From contig CM060070.1 of the NCBI GenBank assembly GCA_030533445.1, forward strand, positions 20,774,001 through 20,838,000: a DNA stretch of 64,000 nucleotides, given 5' to 3'. Numbering within the stretch: position 1 is the stretch's first letter; each line of letters begins with the position of its first letter. Of this stretch, positions 14,301 to 29,300 are shown piece by piece. Source of the stretch: Cyprinodon diabolis. Lineage: Eukaryota > Chordata > Actinopteri > Cyprinodontiformes > Cyprinodontidae. Position numbers and translations under genes: made by a program. The notes beneath the pieces are model-generated. The model did no database searches. It saw only the letters and a program-made list of their open reading frames with translations, and was not told the DNA's origin.

Positions 14301-17300
14301 TTGCTCACCATAACAGAAGTTTTTTTTAATCACCATAGTACTATCTAAACCTACTATCTAAACCTTCACATAGGTGAAGGTTTAGATAGTAATTAGCTAC
14401 TATCTAAACCTTCACATAGGTGAAGGTTTAGATAGTAGCTAATTACTTATGTAGGATATTCTTATGTCTTTCTTGTTTTCCAGTGAGCAGTTTAGAAATA
14501 ATCCTATGGTTAACATTTCATCTTGCACCTTGAAAGTTATGAGTCATGGATTATTATTTGGATGTTGAAGACTGTACTGCTCTATGATGCAGTCTATATT
14601 CCAGTTGTAACTCTATCAGAAATGATAATTTCCTGGAAAAAAACTTGGGATAGATTTAAAACCTCACTGCTAATATGGGACAGAAATAATAAAGATGAAC
14701 AGTTAAAAGGTACTAATAGACAATCAAACAAAAATCATAAAATTTTAATTAACACCAAACAGAGTTAATATTAGCCACAAAGTCAGATAAACAAGGGTTA
14801 TTGAAAATTAGATCTCTGTTAGCAAAATCCTTTTTAAATCAATGATTTAATTTCTGATCATAATCATGTTGAGGTCTTTAACTGAAATTTTGTTAAATTA
14901 ATTAAAGAGGCACATATTCTCATAGTGTTGATTCCTCCGAACTATAATTTTCTTTGTCAGAGGGGGTGAAAGGTTATCTCGAGCCTCCCCTTCATCAGTA
15001 AGATTATTGAAAAGGCTCCATTTTAGCGACTAAGAACCTTCTAAACAATGACTAGTTTCTTGATCGTCTTCCAGTAAGGCTTCCATGCTAACCACAAAAC
15101 AGAGACTGCGCTTGTCTAGATGTTCAATGATATCTGTACTAATGCAGACTGTGGAGGGATCACAGTAGTGGTATTATTTGTCCTCAGTGCAGTGTTGGAT
15201 ACTGTTGATCACTTGATTTTATTAGTGCACCTGGGAAACTGGGCCAGTCTTTCTGGTGCTACATTGGACTGATTTAAATCCTACCTAAAGTACCGGGCGT
15301 TTTTATGTCAGTAGGTTACTTTACATCAGAGACCACACAAAAATCCCATGGATTTCCCCAAGGATCCATTGGGCCCCTTGTATTCAATATCTACAAGCTC
15401 CTCCTAACTCAGCTCGTGATAAACAACAACGAACATTACAGTAACTATGGAGATAACACAGCTATTCATTGCTATGTCACCAGGAGACTATAAACACATT
15501 CAAACACCGGATAAATACATAGAAGAATTCAACACATGCATGTGCCAAATTTTTATTCAGCTAAATTGAAACAAAACTGTAGTGATAGTTTTTGGAACAA
15601 ATGAAGAGCGTTTAAATTTAGCAGACAGCTTCACTTCATCCAGCTAGAAACCACCAATCAGGCTCTAAATCTGGGTGTAGTGATGGACCCTCAGAGACTC
15701 ATAAAGACAGTAAAAAAGTCTGCATTCTATCACCTAAGGAACATCTGCAGGATTAAAGGACTAATGACTCATTGGGATCCTGGAAAAACCAAATCATGTG
15801 TTCATCTGAAGTCAAACTAGTCACTGTAATAGTATCTTAACAGGTCTGCCTAAAAAGTGGATCAGAGAGCTGCAGTTGATCCAGCATGCTGCTGCCAGCA
15901 TCCTCACCAAAACTCAAAAAGTTAAACACATCACCCCAGTTCTAAAGTCCTTCCACTGACTTCCTGAAAATTGGAATTCTTTAATCAATCCTTGATGGTA
16001 ATAGGACGTTCTTTTTTTCTAAATTTTTTTTACCATATGGGATTTTTTCTAAATCTACTCACTATGATATATAATTATCTAAATTCTTTAGCTGAACAAT
16101 TTAAATACTCTGTTCTCTTCACAAAATCCTTAATTAATGACAATCAGCTCTTTTCTGCAACTAGATCTAAATAAAAAGGTAAAGCCTGCTGTAGAGCTTC
16201 CACTATAAAAGAGTTCCACCTTACAGCTGATAAAGATTAAAAAACAGTGGTTTACAAATGCATGGAAGTCGTTGTATTTGAGGGAGATGACTCATAGTGA
16301 CAACTGGTCTGTTATTTGTTCTGCACTGCAGTTTTTCACCTGCACTTTCTCCACCTCTCATCCATTTTTTCCCCTCAACTGTCCACCCTCTATCTTCTTT
16401 CCTTCTGGTTCAGTTGTTTTTCTTCATGTGCTCATTTTCTTCATCTCTTCTAAACTAACTCTCCCTGCTCCTTTGTTCTTGTTTTTTTCCTCCTCACTTT
16501 CTAAAACCCTTTTCTAGGTGTCGGAGTGCAACTGGCCTTCACGCCAAGCTCCCAGCCTTCACAACCTCTTTGCTGTGTGTAAGAACATGCACAACTGGCT
16601 CAAACAGAACCCAAAGAATGTGTGCGTCATCACCTGCTCGGTAAGATGCTCCTGATCATTTTCATGATTCACTTGGATCATGAACACCTCTATGTATAAC
16701 TACAGCTTTAGAGGTTATTTGGAAGTAATACTAAAAACGGTTCCTTTTAACAAGGCAGTAAAAACGTTGCCTTTAAACCATTTTTCCAAGTTTTCAGTGA
16801 AGCTGCCATTCTGCTCTAATTCAGGAACAAGAAATACTGACGTGTGGTGAAAGATGTTGTTGCCTAGTCGCTGAGGTTTGGTATTGGCTTGGCAAACTTC
16901 TCCTTCTTGCATAATCCCCCACTGAATTGGTTCCTCTTCAAAAACAGGTCCTATTGCATCATGTCTCAGAGATGATTGCAATTCATTGCAATTAACTGAG
17001 AGAAAACAGTGATGATTAAATTGAGGTCAGCATTATAATAAATGCTGGTGTAAAGAATCCAGCTCACAAGATGACACCATAAAATGAAAACTGAGACAAA
17101 ATAGCAGCAATATTTGGTAGAACTTTACTAAGTGGAGTAAAAGTTTGATAAACTGTTTTTAAGAATCTCTGTTTGGTGTAGAATTACTTTGTTCAGATTC
17201 AATCAATTATAGTATTTTTAGATTTCCAACAAAAATGATCGAATTCTGTCCAGAACCTGTCCTGTAACTTTGGAGTTGTTAGCAAATATGAATTGCAATA

Positions 17301-20300
17301 TTGAACCTGTTTCTGATTTAAACATGTTTGAGATAATCAGAAATGTTTCCACTGTGAAAGTAGCAGCAAGGCATGAAGAACCAATTTTTTAGCTTTGCCT
17401 CAGTTATGACTGGTACTCATCTTTTAAAAAATATTTAGTTTTAGCAAAGTCTGAATCTTTCATTAGTTGGAAAAAAAAACCCAAAACAATTATAGTTATT
17501 ATCCAGTTCTGAAGATCATAATGTTAATTTGATACTTTGTCTGTTTACTTTTTCAGTTCATTAAACTTGATTAAACCCATGAATGATTGGCTTTTTAACT
17601 GTTTTAGCAAATAATAAAGACTAATTTTAAGGGGGTAGTAATTTTGAAAGCTGATTTAACATCTGCTTTGTATGCATACAGAATGGCCGCGCTCCCTCCG
17701 GGGTTTTGGTCTGTGCCATGTTCTGCTTCTGCCACCTCTTCAGCCACCCAGTTCCTGCCATGCAGCTGCTCAGCGCCAAGAGACCAGGCTCCGGACTCTG
17801 GCCCTCACACCGCAGGTTTGGATCCATGAGCACAGAGAGGCAGAAAGAGAAAACATAACTAGCACAGAGAGGAGAAAAAAACAAACATCGGTTTGACTCA
17901 TTATGCTGCGGCTCTCTGTAGCTTAGACCTAAAATAACTGAAACTTTAATGATGTTTTGGTTCGAAGTGCAGATTTTGAGAAATTAGCCAGACATGTCAA
18001 CCAAATGAGATGCATTGTGCACAATGCTTGCCGGGTTCTCATTATAGCAGTTTTTTTTGGACTTTAACAGTTTTTTCACACATTTCCAGTTTATAGCCAA
18101 GTATTTTGAAATGAACATTTTTGTTGTTTACTAATTTGTAAGCTGTAGATCAGTCAAGAATAAAAAGCAAAGTTATTTCTACACAAACAAAAAAGATCCT
18201 TTTTAGAACCTCTAGTCTTTCAGAGTCATTTCCCAAAAGAACAAATAGTTTAAACAGTGTACAGTCCCGTTCAAACATTTGGTTGTTTAACATCTATTGA
18301 AGGATGATGCATCCTGAGGCCCTGTTACCAGTTCACTGTTTTTCTTTTATGGCACTAATTAGAATAACAACAAAAACTTTTTTATTTCACTTTCACAACG
18401 TCCTTTTTCCTTCCTGTCCTTTAGAGGTTGACAAAGTATGCCTGCTGGTCAACTTTCAAGTTAGTGGTCTCCAGTTTTGAAAGAAACAACGTTAAATAGA
18501 AACAGTGTTGGCAATGGCATTCTTTTTTCAGTCATGGTATAATCTAACTAATTATTTTTTACACATTGGTAATGCTGCTATATTGCTTGCAATCTAACAT
18601 GGTGCAGTTCTACAGTGCAATCGATCAAACCATTTTTCATATGCGAAGAGAGGTGTGGTGATGGGGGTGAGATTTACAGACTTAAGAACAGCGTGCTTAA
18701 ACTGGAATCATTCTCTAAAACCAACCTAAATGTTCCTATGATTTTCTCCTCATGGTGACTCCCGTTTAACCTGATCACTAATTTTATTTTATTTTTGTTA
18801 AATTGCCTGAAAAGTCCTCTTCTTTCAGCATTACTTCCATTTCAAAGCCAGTTGACCCATATTAATGTTCATAAATAAGTTAAGTTCTATAAAATCTGGT
18901 CCGGTTTATTATTTTGTAATAAACATTAAACATAAAAATCATCTAGATAAATATATTGCAGAATTGCATAGATTAGTACACAATGTTTTCTGATTTGTAA
19001 TCCTTTTTATTAATTAATTATTTGATTAATTATTTTAGCTTCTTTATTTTATAATCAAGATCCCTGTTATATTTAATGTTACAATATCAGGAAAGCCATC
19101 CAAAGTCATTGATATTATAGATCCTTAAAAGTAACTGCATCGTTACTTTGCTTAGTAACTAGTTACTTTGATAACTGAATTACTATCTCAGTCACTTTTT
19201 GGGAGAAATAATAATAACTAGTTCCTTTTTTAAGTAACTCAATCCTTGGAAATAATCTATACCCTAACTTGGTTCTGACATGACATTTTTGAATATAAAT
19301 AAATGAAAAATGTGTCTTTATGAATTTTCGTAAAAATTCAAAAAATATCCACTGGACTTGGTTTGAGTGTCTTTATGAAATATTAATTTGTTTTAAGGAG
19401 ACATTTCTTTGTTTTGTCATTTTCTTTAGCTTTTGGCTACAATGTTTAAAATCAGGCATCCCCAAAGTCGGTCCTCGAGGGCCGCTGTCCTGCAGGTTCT
19501 AGAGGTTTCCTTGCTCCAGCAACGCTGATTTTAATTGAAAGTTGATTAACAGGTTTTTGCTCTACTGCAATCATTATAATCAGCTATGCTAAAGCAGGGA
19601 AACCTCTAAAATCTGCAGGACAGCGGCCCTCGAGGACCGAATTTGGGGATGCCTGTTAAAAATTAACAAAAACAGATCTTTAGATTTAATCTGTTTGAGA
19701 GTAAATCTGTAGCAGTTTCTCAATATGTGTACCTATGCGTTCTCGTGTGCTCGAAAAACGTCATCAGCCTCAGTTCTAATACTGTTCCAATTCACAAGAA
19801 CAAGACGAACGAGAACGGACAAAGTTCGGAAAAAGACAATTAGGAGGACCACTTATTTTGATGATCCACCCGGAAAAAGAACATCCTCTATTATACATTG
19901 AAGTTGTTTAAAGTGGAAAAACACTAATTAAATTGGCAGATCATCTTATTTACCTGCTTACATAAAGAGAAAATACACTTGTATCCAGAACGTTTTACTT
20001 TTCCATATCCGGTTTTGCAGTGTAATATCTACACACTAAAAACCAATCCAAACAGTTGCTTAAATGAAATGACGGAGTAGTTGAAAAATTAAATTCACCA
20101 ATTCTGGTCAGTTTTGTACCTATGCGTTCTCGTGTGCTCGAAAAACGTCATCAGCCTCAGTTCTAATACTGTTCCAATTCACAAGAACAAGACGAACGAG
20201 AACGGACAAAGTTCGGAAAAAGATGCTGTTTTTGCCCCTCCCTCTTTACCCAGTATGCATCAGAGCAGACTTGTCCGTTCTTGAGATTGACAGTTGACCC

Positions 20301-23300
20301 AGCAGGCACTGCAGCAGCAGCAGCTTCCACGGGGAGCGCTCACAGAGCTCAGAGTATTAACTTAAAAGTTCTCTTTTCTGTTGCCATTTTAAGATCATTT
20401 AAGGCAAGAACATTATAGTTTTAAGCTTCACTTATTTGACTGTGGTAACTATTAATCCCCAACTAAATGAAAAAAGTAAGAATTTATTGTTATCTAGAGA
20501 ATATTAATAACAGGTGGTGAAAAAGCAGCGAGTGTGTGGTGATGTCACAAGTACTCTACTGTTCCAATTGACCCATATTTATGCTGCGTGCTCATGTCTC
20601 CCAAAGTCCATTCTTTCCTTTCCTTTCCATTCTTTCCTTCTTCTCAAAAACATTCTGGGTGAGGACACAAGTCCATACTGGCATTGTTGTGAATTGAGAA
20701 ACGGAGCATGTTTATAAATGTTTTACTTTTTACTTGTATTAAAAAAACATGGAAGTTTGAACCATTTAATTAAAAATATTAATAAAAAAGTTTTTACCCA
20801 GCACTGTAAAAACAACAACAAACAAAGAAAAATGGAAATGGTTAACGTTTTACTTTTTTTTTTCTTTTTCCATTCAGGTACATAGGTTATGTATGTAGCA
20901 TGGTATCAGAGAAGCCCACTCTTCCTCACTCAAAGCCTTTGGTAATTAAGGCCCTGACTATGAGCCCAGTCCCCTGTTTTAACAAGCAGCGCAGCGGCTG
21001 TCGGCCTTTCTGTGATGTCCTGATTGGAGAGACAAAGATCTTTACCACTGCGCAGGAGTATGAGAGGATGAGGTGAGAAAAAAAATCCTTTCTTAATCTC
21101 AATCTTAAAGTAGATTTAGGTTTCAGAAAATTATCTGATTATACTGAATGGTATAATTGTTTTCTATCGCTTTCCTTCTCCGAAAAATATCCCCCTATAT
21201 TGTTTCCAACTTTTCCTGGTTCATATATCCTTAGGGAGCACAGGATCCAGGAAGGAAAAGTATTGTTCCCCCTCGGTGTGAACGTTCATGGAGATGTTGT
21301 GGTTTCCATTTACCATATGAGGTCCACTATTGGGGGGCGTCTCCAGGCAAAGGTACGCTCCTACCACTCCCACAGGAAGATATGTTATAGTAAGCTGAAA
21401 AAAGTCCCTCAGGAAGGTCTAACTTGTCGCAACAGTTTATCACTTCTGCATGCTTCATTCTAACTGTCTTTGAATCTGAGACCAGTAATCAACAAGGAGG
21501 TATATTTTTAGATCTTTCATACAAGCAAATGTAGTCTCCTTTAAAATGTGACCATATACACAGAAAGGACTACTTTGAAGACTGACACATGTAGGATTGT
21601 ACAGGTCAGATGATGTATCCTGAATAACAAACAGAACCATATTGATTGCTTTATATTGACCCGAATGCATCAACCTTTTTTCCCTATTAATAAAAACAGA
21701 GTAGGCACCATGTATACGGAGCTGAATATTAATCTAACCCATCCCTATATTTTAATAAAATACATAAAAACCCCAACTGTTAATACACAACCAAAATGAA
21801 ATTTTGATTTAATCATTTGTGTTGATTTGATAATATAGTATTTTATAATAATTGCATTTCCCCTTGTTTTGAACAGGTGCGTATAGCAAAATGCCAATGA
21901 AGTCAGATGATTTATGTTTTGATAAGAAAAACCATCTGTTATCTAATTTAAAATGTAGAACTTTTAATTAACGGTATAGTGTAGGATTTTTTGAGAATTT
22001 TTAAGAAGACCCACCCTCTCAAAAAAATAAATGCACATACACAGACTTGTACAGTACCAAGAGGGAACGCCTGTTAAACTCATGCGAGAGCGTGCATGAG
22101 CGCATTTTGCCTCGTGCACGCTCTTTTTAAAAGTTGCTGTTTGCATCGCTCATACAAGATTTTTTTCCAAAAGAATATTTGCAATTTTTTCACTATGTCA
22201 GACTCACCACCGGTGAAAAAACACGTAGGACGGCCTTACGTAAACATATCACCAGAATGATTGACAATTAGGAGGACCACTTATTTTGATGATCCACCCG
22301 GAAAAAGAACATCCTCTATTATACATTGAAGTTGTTTAAAGTGGAAAAACACTAATTAAATTGGCAGATCATCTTATTTACCTGCTTACATAAAGAGAAA
22401 ATACACTTGTATCCAGAACGTTTTACTTTTCCATATCCGGTTTTGCAGTGTAATATCTACACACTAAAAACCAATCCAAACAGTTGCTTAAATGAAATGA
22501 CGGAGTAGTTGAAAAATTAAATTCACCAATTCTGGTCAGTTTTATAGTATTGCATAGTTTATCTTGTTTTTTTGTTGTTGTTTTTTTTTCAACATTTTAT
22601 TCAAATGAGGATTTATTGCTACAATAATAGACTTTCCAAGATTATAGTTTTAATTTCAAAGAACATAATAACACTGATGTGGATCTTTATTTTGACAGAG
22701 ATGAGCATCAAGACATTTAAATAGTGTATTACATATGATGCCACTGGAATTACATCTTTAATGTAACCGGCGAAATGAACCTATCCAATAATTGATCATT
22801 GGCTACTTTTATTTTTAGGAGCAGTATTAATGTTAGTAGGGCTCGGACTGTATGCAGTGATATGCAGCAACAGCCTCAAAAGAATCCGCCAAAATTATAA
22901 TTAAATTCGTAATGAATTCTTAAATAATTCTTTATTTTGTTCATGTCTCACAAAATACCAACAAAACTTCTTCTAAGCTTTGAAGTCTACATTACCCTTG
23001 AAGTTTAGAGACTTAGACTTAGACAAAGACTGAACTTTATCCCTTGGTATAAATCTTTCAGGGAAATTCTGGTTCCAGTAATTTATATAGAGTGCAAAGA
23101 GTTAAAGCAAGATGCCATTAAGGATAAAAATTCAACTGACAAATTTGTAATGTCCTGGAATATGTTTCCTTTAGATACGAAAATATCTGCTTAGTAGGGG
23201 AGACTACACAGTACTGGACTTGGTTTAAGTCATTTCCTGGGAATAGATTCTTTTAGCTGGTTAAAATAAAACTATTTTTCTCTTTGTTAGGTTTCCAACA

Positions 23301-26300
23301 CACAGATATTCCAGATCCAGTTCCACACTGGCTTTATTGCTCCAGGAACCACGACACTGAAGTTTAACTTGTAAGAAAAGTGCCTCATTTTTGTTCCATT
23401 TCTAAAAGATAATCTGAGTAAAATCCTGATATTTGTTCTAAAGAAAGGTGTCGTCTCTCATTTTCTTTTTAAATTCTTCTTAGACCGGAGCTGGATGCCT
23501 GTGACTCCCCTGAGAAATATCCTCAGCTGTTTCATGTGATCCTTGATGTGGAGGTAGAGGGAGAGGAAAGACAGAAAGACCTGACGCCACCATGGGAGCA
23601 GTTTCCCTGTAAAGACCTGAATCCCAGTGTGCTCTTCTCCTGCCATCAGGAGCATCAGGACGCACTGGCTGTTGCAGGTACTGAAGCCGCAATAAATCCT
23701 TGTGTTTAAATCATTTAAATGTATTTACTGTGGATACCTAAAGGGCTGAGACATTAATGGAGAATATCAGAAAATGTTTTAAAATAGAAAAAGTAAAAAG
23801 AAATCCAAAGTTGTTGTGATTTTCTATTTAGGCTTAGACAATGATGTTAAAAACTTCTCCAACACTTGCTTGCGGTTATGCTACCTTTATATAGTTTGCA
23901 GCAGCCATTTCTGCACAAATCATTGAATTTGTGATTGTGCAGCTGGTTGTGCTGTCATGTCAAAGTAGTCTTTGTGTAGGAAATTGCTTCTTAGACTTAA
24001 AGGAAACATACCCAGAATATGATTTTTTTTTTCTGTTTTCTGAAACATTACTATAAATATTGTGGCTGCTAGCTCAGGCGGGTAATAACCTGTCCTGCAC
24101 ATAGGAAGCTTGGGTTTGTATCCCCACTGAGGGGCATGAGTTACCAGTGTGTTAACCCTTCACGCTAATGCCTGCTTTGTAAGTCACTTTGGATAAAAGC
24201 GTCTGCTAAATAAACTAACACTCATATTGCCGAACAGAGACTGTTGAAACTTTTAGTTATAGGAAGCTCTAAGGAGCGTTAATGGTAAGAACAAACCGAT
24301 GAAGGCACTGTTTCTTTGCCCATGCTGTTAAACACTTGAGTCGTTTAAATGTTAAGGCCTTTTGCACCAATACAACCGGCCTTCCCAATTTAGTTATAAA
24401 AATAAATAGAATAGAATACCAATGCCCAGTTGTATAAATTAAGATTAGCCTTCATTTCTTTGTCCTTCAATCCATTTTTAGTGTGCTTTGACACACTTGC
24501 AGGTGAAGATTCTTAGTCATCCATGTCATAGTCATTGCAAAAAAGTAAAAAAAAGCAGACAAACAAAAAAAAAAAATCTGGACTGTGTTTGCATATAAAG
24601 CTTACAGCTAAAACTAATTTTCAGCTCCAGACCTTGTTGGACTTTTATTTCAAATGGAATTTATATTTTTGATAGATTATTATTTTTTCCATAAATAAAG
24701 AAATGAAGATATTCCTTTAAGTTCATCACATTGCCAGTCATTCTTTCTTAAATGTGATAAATACATTAATAAAGTGGATTTGATTTGAAAATCCTTCTCA
24801 TTTCTGATCATAATGCTGGTATTATTTGACAGGAGTCTTCCTGCTTTTTTACATTACCGTAAATATTTAGTTTTTAATTTTGAATACAGGAAGTTGGTCA
24901 TTGTTGTTGCTGGTCTTGCTGTTTGTATATCATACTCTTGTTTCAGCTTCTTTTTGAATATATTTTTTCAACTTTTTGTTTTTTCTATTTATATTTATGT
25001 TAAACTAAATATTAACGCTTGTCATATACAAAAAAAGCCAACAGCCACCTTACTTTATTTACTAATGCTAGGACTCATTATCTATGCACCACACTGATTT
25101 TATTTAAACTCAACTTTGATCCAAAAGCCAACAGAGCATTATTAAAATACCCTGAAATAATAAAAATAAAAACCACACACAACATCCAAATCCTCCTATA
25201 TTAATGCCTTCTTATGAAGCTATAGCTAGTTTGAGTTGTACATTGTATTTTTGATGTGTCATCATCTTGTTCAGCAGACATAGAAATAGTCTGATGTTGC
25301 AAAATGTTGTCCTTTCAAGATGAGATGGAGGGCTTGGATTTGGAGGGTAAGATGATAGCAGTTTGTGAATCTGTTAGAGTAAACACCCAGCAGCCTTGCA
25401 GTTAACGAGGGTCCGGCTCAATTCAATCCCAAGCAGCAGATTACAATATTGACAGATTCATTTTCTATTAGTGGAAAATCAGTTTACCTTGAATTGATTG
25501 AATTGACATGTAACCCACGTTGGTAGGAAGTAGTATTTCACCTTGGTAGAAATGTTCAGGCCTCTGGGGATGGCAGTAGGTAATGATTAGTGGTAAATCC
25601 TAGTAACTCTCACACAATGAAAGCATTTGTGACGACAGCAGACAGTAATTTAGCCTTTTTTCAAAGTTTTAGGCCTGAAAACTAAATTCACTCTCACTTA
25701 TCATCATGCAAAAGGTAGAAAAATGTGTTATGATATTCTACCGAAGTGAAATATTTCTCTTGGTTTTCAGTAGCTCAGGTTAACCTAAATGTTAGCCCTC
25801 GTCCCAGCTAGAGGCATACAGATTATTTAAATTAAAAACATTTTTTTCTCTGGATAGGTTGTCAGTTAGATGAGTTATTCCCTAATCTAACCCCTCCTTC
25901 CTGCTTAAAAGATCTTTAGGCTTCGTAGGCAAAAGCTACAGGATGCAGGTCTGCATCCTGCATCCTTTTTATCCCCATTCCTTTTCTGATGAAGATGCTG
26001 GAGAAAAAATCCTCCACCTCATAAGACCACAACATTGCAAAGCTTTCATCTCAACTATGTATCAGCCACAGCCAAGACAGGCATCTCCCCTGTAAGGCAC
26101 ATTTTTAAATGATTAGACGTTGACCGTAAGGCTCTGGAGAGGGGTTGAGCTGTCCTTTAAGGTTCCTGAACCAGAGTACCTCCTCCACATTACGGCACCA
26201 TCTGAACCGCAAACACTGTCATTGACAAGGACTGTTTCTGGTGTAGTCTAAGTAGCATCACAGCTTTTTTTAGACGTTTATACCAGGACCACATAGCCAG

Positions 26301-29300
26301 TAAAAAGCATGGCTGAAACCCAAAACCTGTGCAGGAAAAACTCAGAGAAAGCTTTGGACGATGCCAATGAAATCCATCTCCATCCACAAGAAGATATACA
26401 TGAAGGCTTTCGGTTAGATATTAGTGTGCAAGTGCACAAAGCAGCTGCTGCTTGTAGATGTTATAATCTCCCATTTTATGCTAGTTTGTTTCTGTGTCAG
26501 TTCCTCTTAGTCTGCTTTTTGTCTGTCTGGTTTTTACAGAGTTGTCTGTATTTCTGCTTCTGTCTGATGCAAACACTATGTTGTTTGATTTGAATGTGTC
26601 TTTCCTAAGACTTCTACCTGAAGCATTTTGATTTTCTCTTATGATCCATTTAAGAACCAAGCCGACAGCATGGAGAAGGTCGGGGCCACGGTGAGGAAAG
26701 CGAGCCCTCTGACGATGAAATGCTGTCGCTGTCGAGCCAGCGAAGCAGCATCAGCGCCGCTTCTCAAAAACCAGAACCCGCAGCTCCTGTGCCTGCCACA
26801 CCGGCACCCGCTGAGGAGGTGGACCTCCTCGGTCTGGGTGGGGAAGATATCAACCGTCTGTGCCCCTCGTCTCAACCTTCAGAAGCTGCTTCCACTGATC
26901 TTTTGGGAGATTTGTTTGGGGCTCCACCCCAACCAGCCAGTGGGCCCTCATCCTCTCAGTCCACTCCGCACAAAGTGACGCCAAATACGGCCTCACCAAG
27001 TCCTTCTCCTGCTCCGTCAGGTAAAAAAAAACACTTTAAAACAGACTTCTAGTATAGGGAAAAATAAAAAGTAATTTATTCTAATTGAGAATGGGTCTGA
27101 AAAGCTATTTTGGAAGTTTAGTAAAATGTTTAGATTCTGATAAAAAATGCCAATAATGACTTCCTACGAAATCTGGAACAATCTAGAAAAGAGGGGAATT
27201 GATGGAATAATTTTCCAAGACATGATAAATATGAATATAAAATGTTTGTTTTCAAAAATATTTAAATTCTGTCCTTAAATTTAAATTTCAGACTCACAAT
27301 TTAACATTCACAATAAAACTGTCCTAGAAATGTCCCATTTTGTCCCTCAGTGGGAAAACTCTATTGTCTCAGTGCCAAAATTAAAGCTAAATGGAGGTTT
27401 ATATATTAGGGGAAAAAAAGAACATTAAACATATAAATATTTTTATATCACTTTTGATATCACTAAATCACTTTTGATTATTTTAGGATTCTAGGTTCTA
27501 ATATTAGGATGTTTTGAAAAAAATATTTTTTAGCCATTACTGTTGTTACTAATTGTGTATATTAAGTTCAATCAGTTGAAGTAGTATGAGTATCAGTGGT
27601 ATTCTGATTTACTGCATATTTATTTATCTTAAGTCATTCAGGCTTTCTAATTTTACTTGGTTACATGAAAACTTGCATTAAGTTTTCACGATTTGTTGTC
27701 TGTTTAAAGGACTGTCCCTTTACACCCCTTTTTTCAAACTAACACTGTGGGAAAAAATATTATAAAAAAATGTTTTGGAATTAAAATAGAATATTATATC
27801 ATATTTAGTATTATATATATAATATTTTGTAGCACTATTTCTATTGACTATTGACGGCATGATTTTCTTGCAGCATTTGATCCTTTTAGAACGGCTCCTA
27901 TGCCGCAGCCTCAGGAGATGATGGGCTCGTTCCTTGGACCAGGTAATGTGGGGCAGGCAGACCCTTTTGTGCATGCTGCTCGTTCTCCATCACCCACCCT
28001 GCAGTCTACAAGCCTGGGTAAGGCATGCCACTGCTGCTCTGCTGTCTTTCCTTTGCTTAATATTTAACAAACACATTTTTAAGTCTATATGCATGTTTTA
28101 TAGAATTGTGCTGCTTGTTTTTTGTCAACTTGCTCTAATTTAAATGGAAATTGATGGGTTTTTGGATTGAAATGCATGGTTTACGCTTTCTTAGTTTTCT
28201 GAAAGAAACTTGCTTTCATTGCTTCTGTATGTTCTGCATTAAACAGACTACATTATATTTACACTTCATGCAGATGTTCGTTTTTAAGGTTAAGCATAAT
28301 CCATTCCGCGTAACAACACTGAACCTTAATCTGTTTCAATTTTGTACATCATTGATGATGAATTTAGATTAAAAAGAAAATACTGAGTCCAGAAGCCATG
28401 TCACAACAGGTCTCATTCGAGATCTCTTTGCATTGTGGGTTTACTCTATGCTCTCTACTCTATGTGACCGAGCAGGTCGAAGTTCCCCTGTCCCACCGAC
28501 CGCACCTACTGTCAACATTCAGCAGCAAAATGCAATGGGAGGTTGGGACTGGAACAAACCTGGCACCACAAGCACAGGTACACACACAGGCTACAATAAA
28601 ACTAAAAATACAGATGACACTGTGGTGTGGTGGAAAATCTCTGCAAACCAGTTTTATGCATTCTTAAACTCTAGTTTGCTCACATTTACATATTGTACTA
28701 TGCATGCATGTAAAGGCCTACCTCTCATATTGGTGAATTCAAGCCAGATGAAATAGCAATTGTTGTGGGAAAAAGTATTCAACTATATAGTCCAGGTAAA
28801 TAAACGGAGATCGATGGATTTCTCTCAGTCAGGCACTTTTACTTTGCAAAGTAAAACCATGCTCATGACAATAATAAAAGCCCTCACTGTAAGATGTTCT
28901 GCCCTGTTCTGATGTAGACAGCGTTTGTCTCACTAAGTTAAAGCATGCAAAAGAGCTTTGAAGGTCTCCGCATATCGATACCTAAACAAAGACAGACAGT
29001 TGGAAAATATGTTATAAACATAATGTTATACAATAATCCCTCAAAAAGAGTCTAGCTTGTTATGAGAACCATTATTTTTATCCCAAACACCCCTAATAGT
29101 ATAAACAACCCCCTATCTCTTAGACACATTGAATGACTCAAACTCAGCACTAGAAAAATCAATATATATAAAAGGGAATTAATAGGAAATAGACGTTTTA
29201 CCACCACAAAACTCATCCTAAAGAGGAGCGCTGCTTGCATTACATAGATTGCATGAAAAATTCAGAACTCTTTCTAAGCTCATGATAATGTTAGTGTGGA

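Noticed and set aside
24062..24214. Functional tRNA gene
   Set aside because: A- and B-box-like words are present, but there is no cloverleaf and the 3' tail is that of a SINE.
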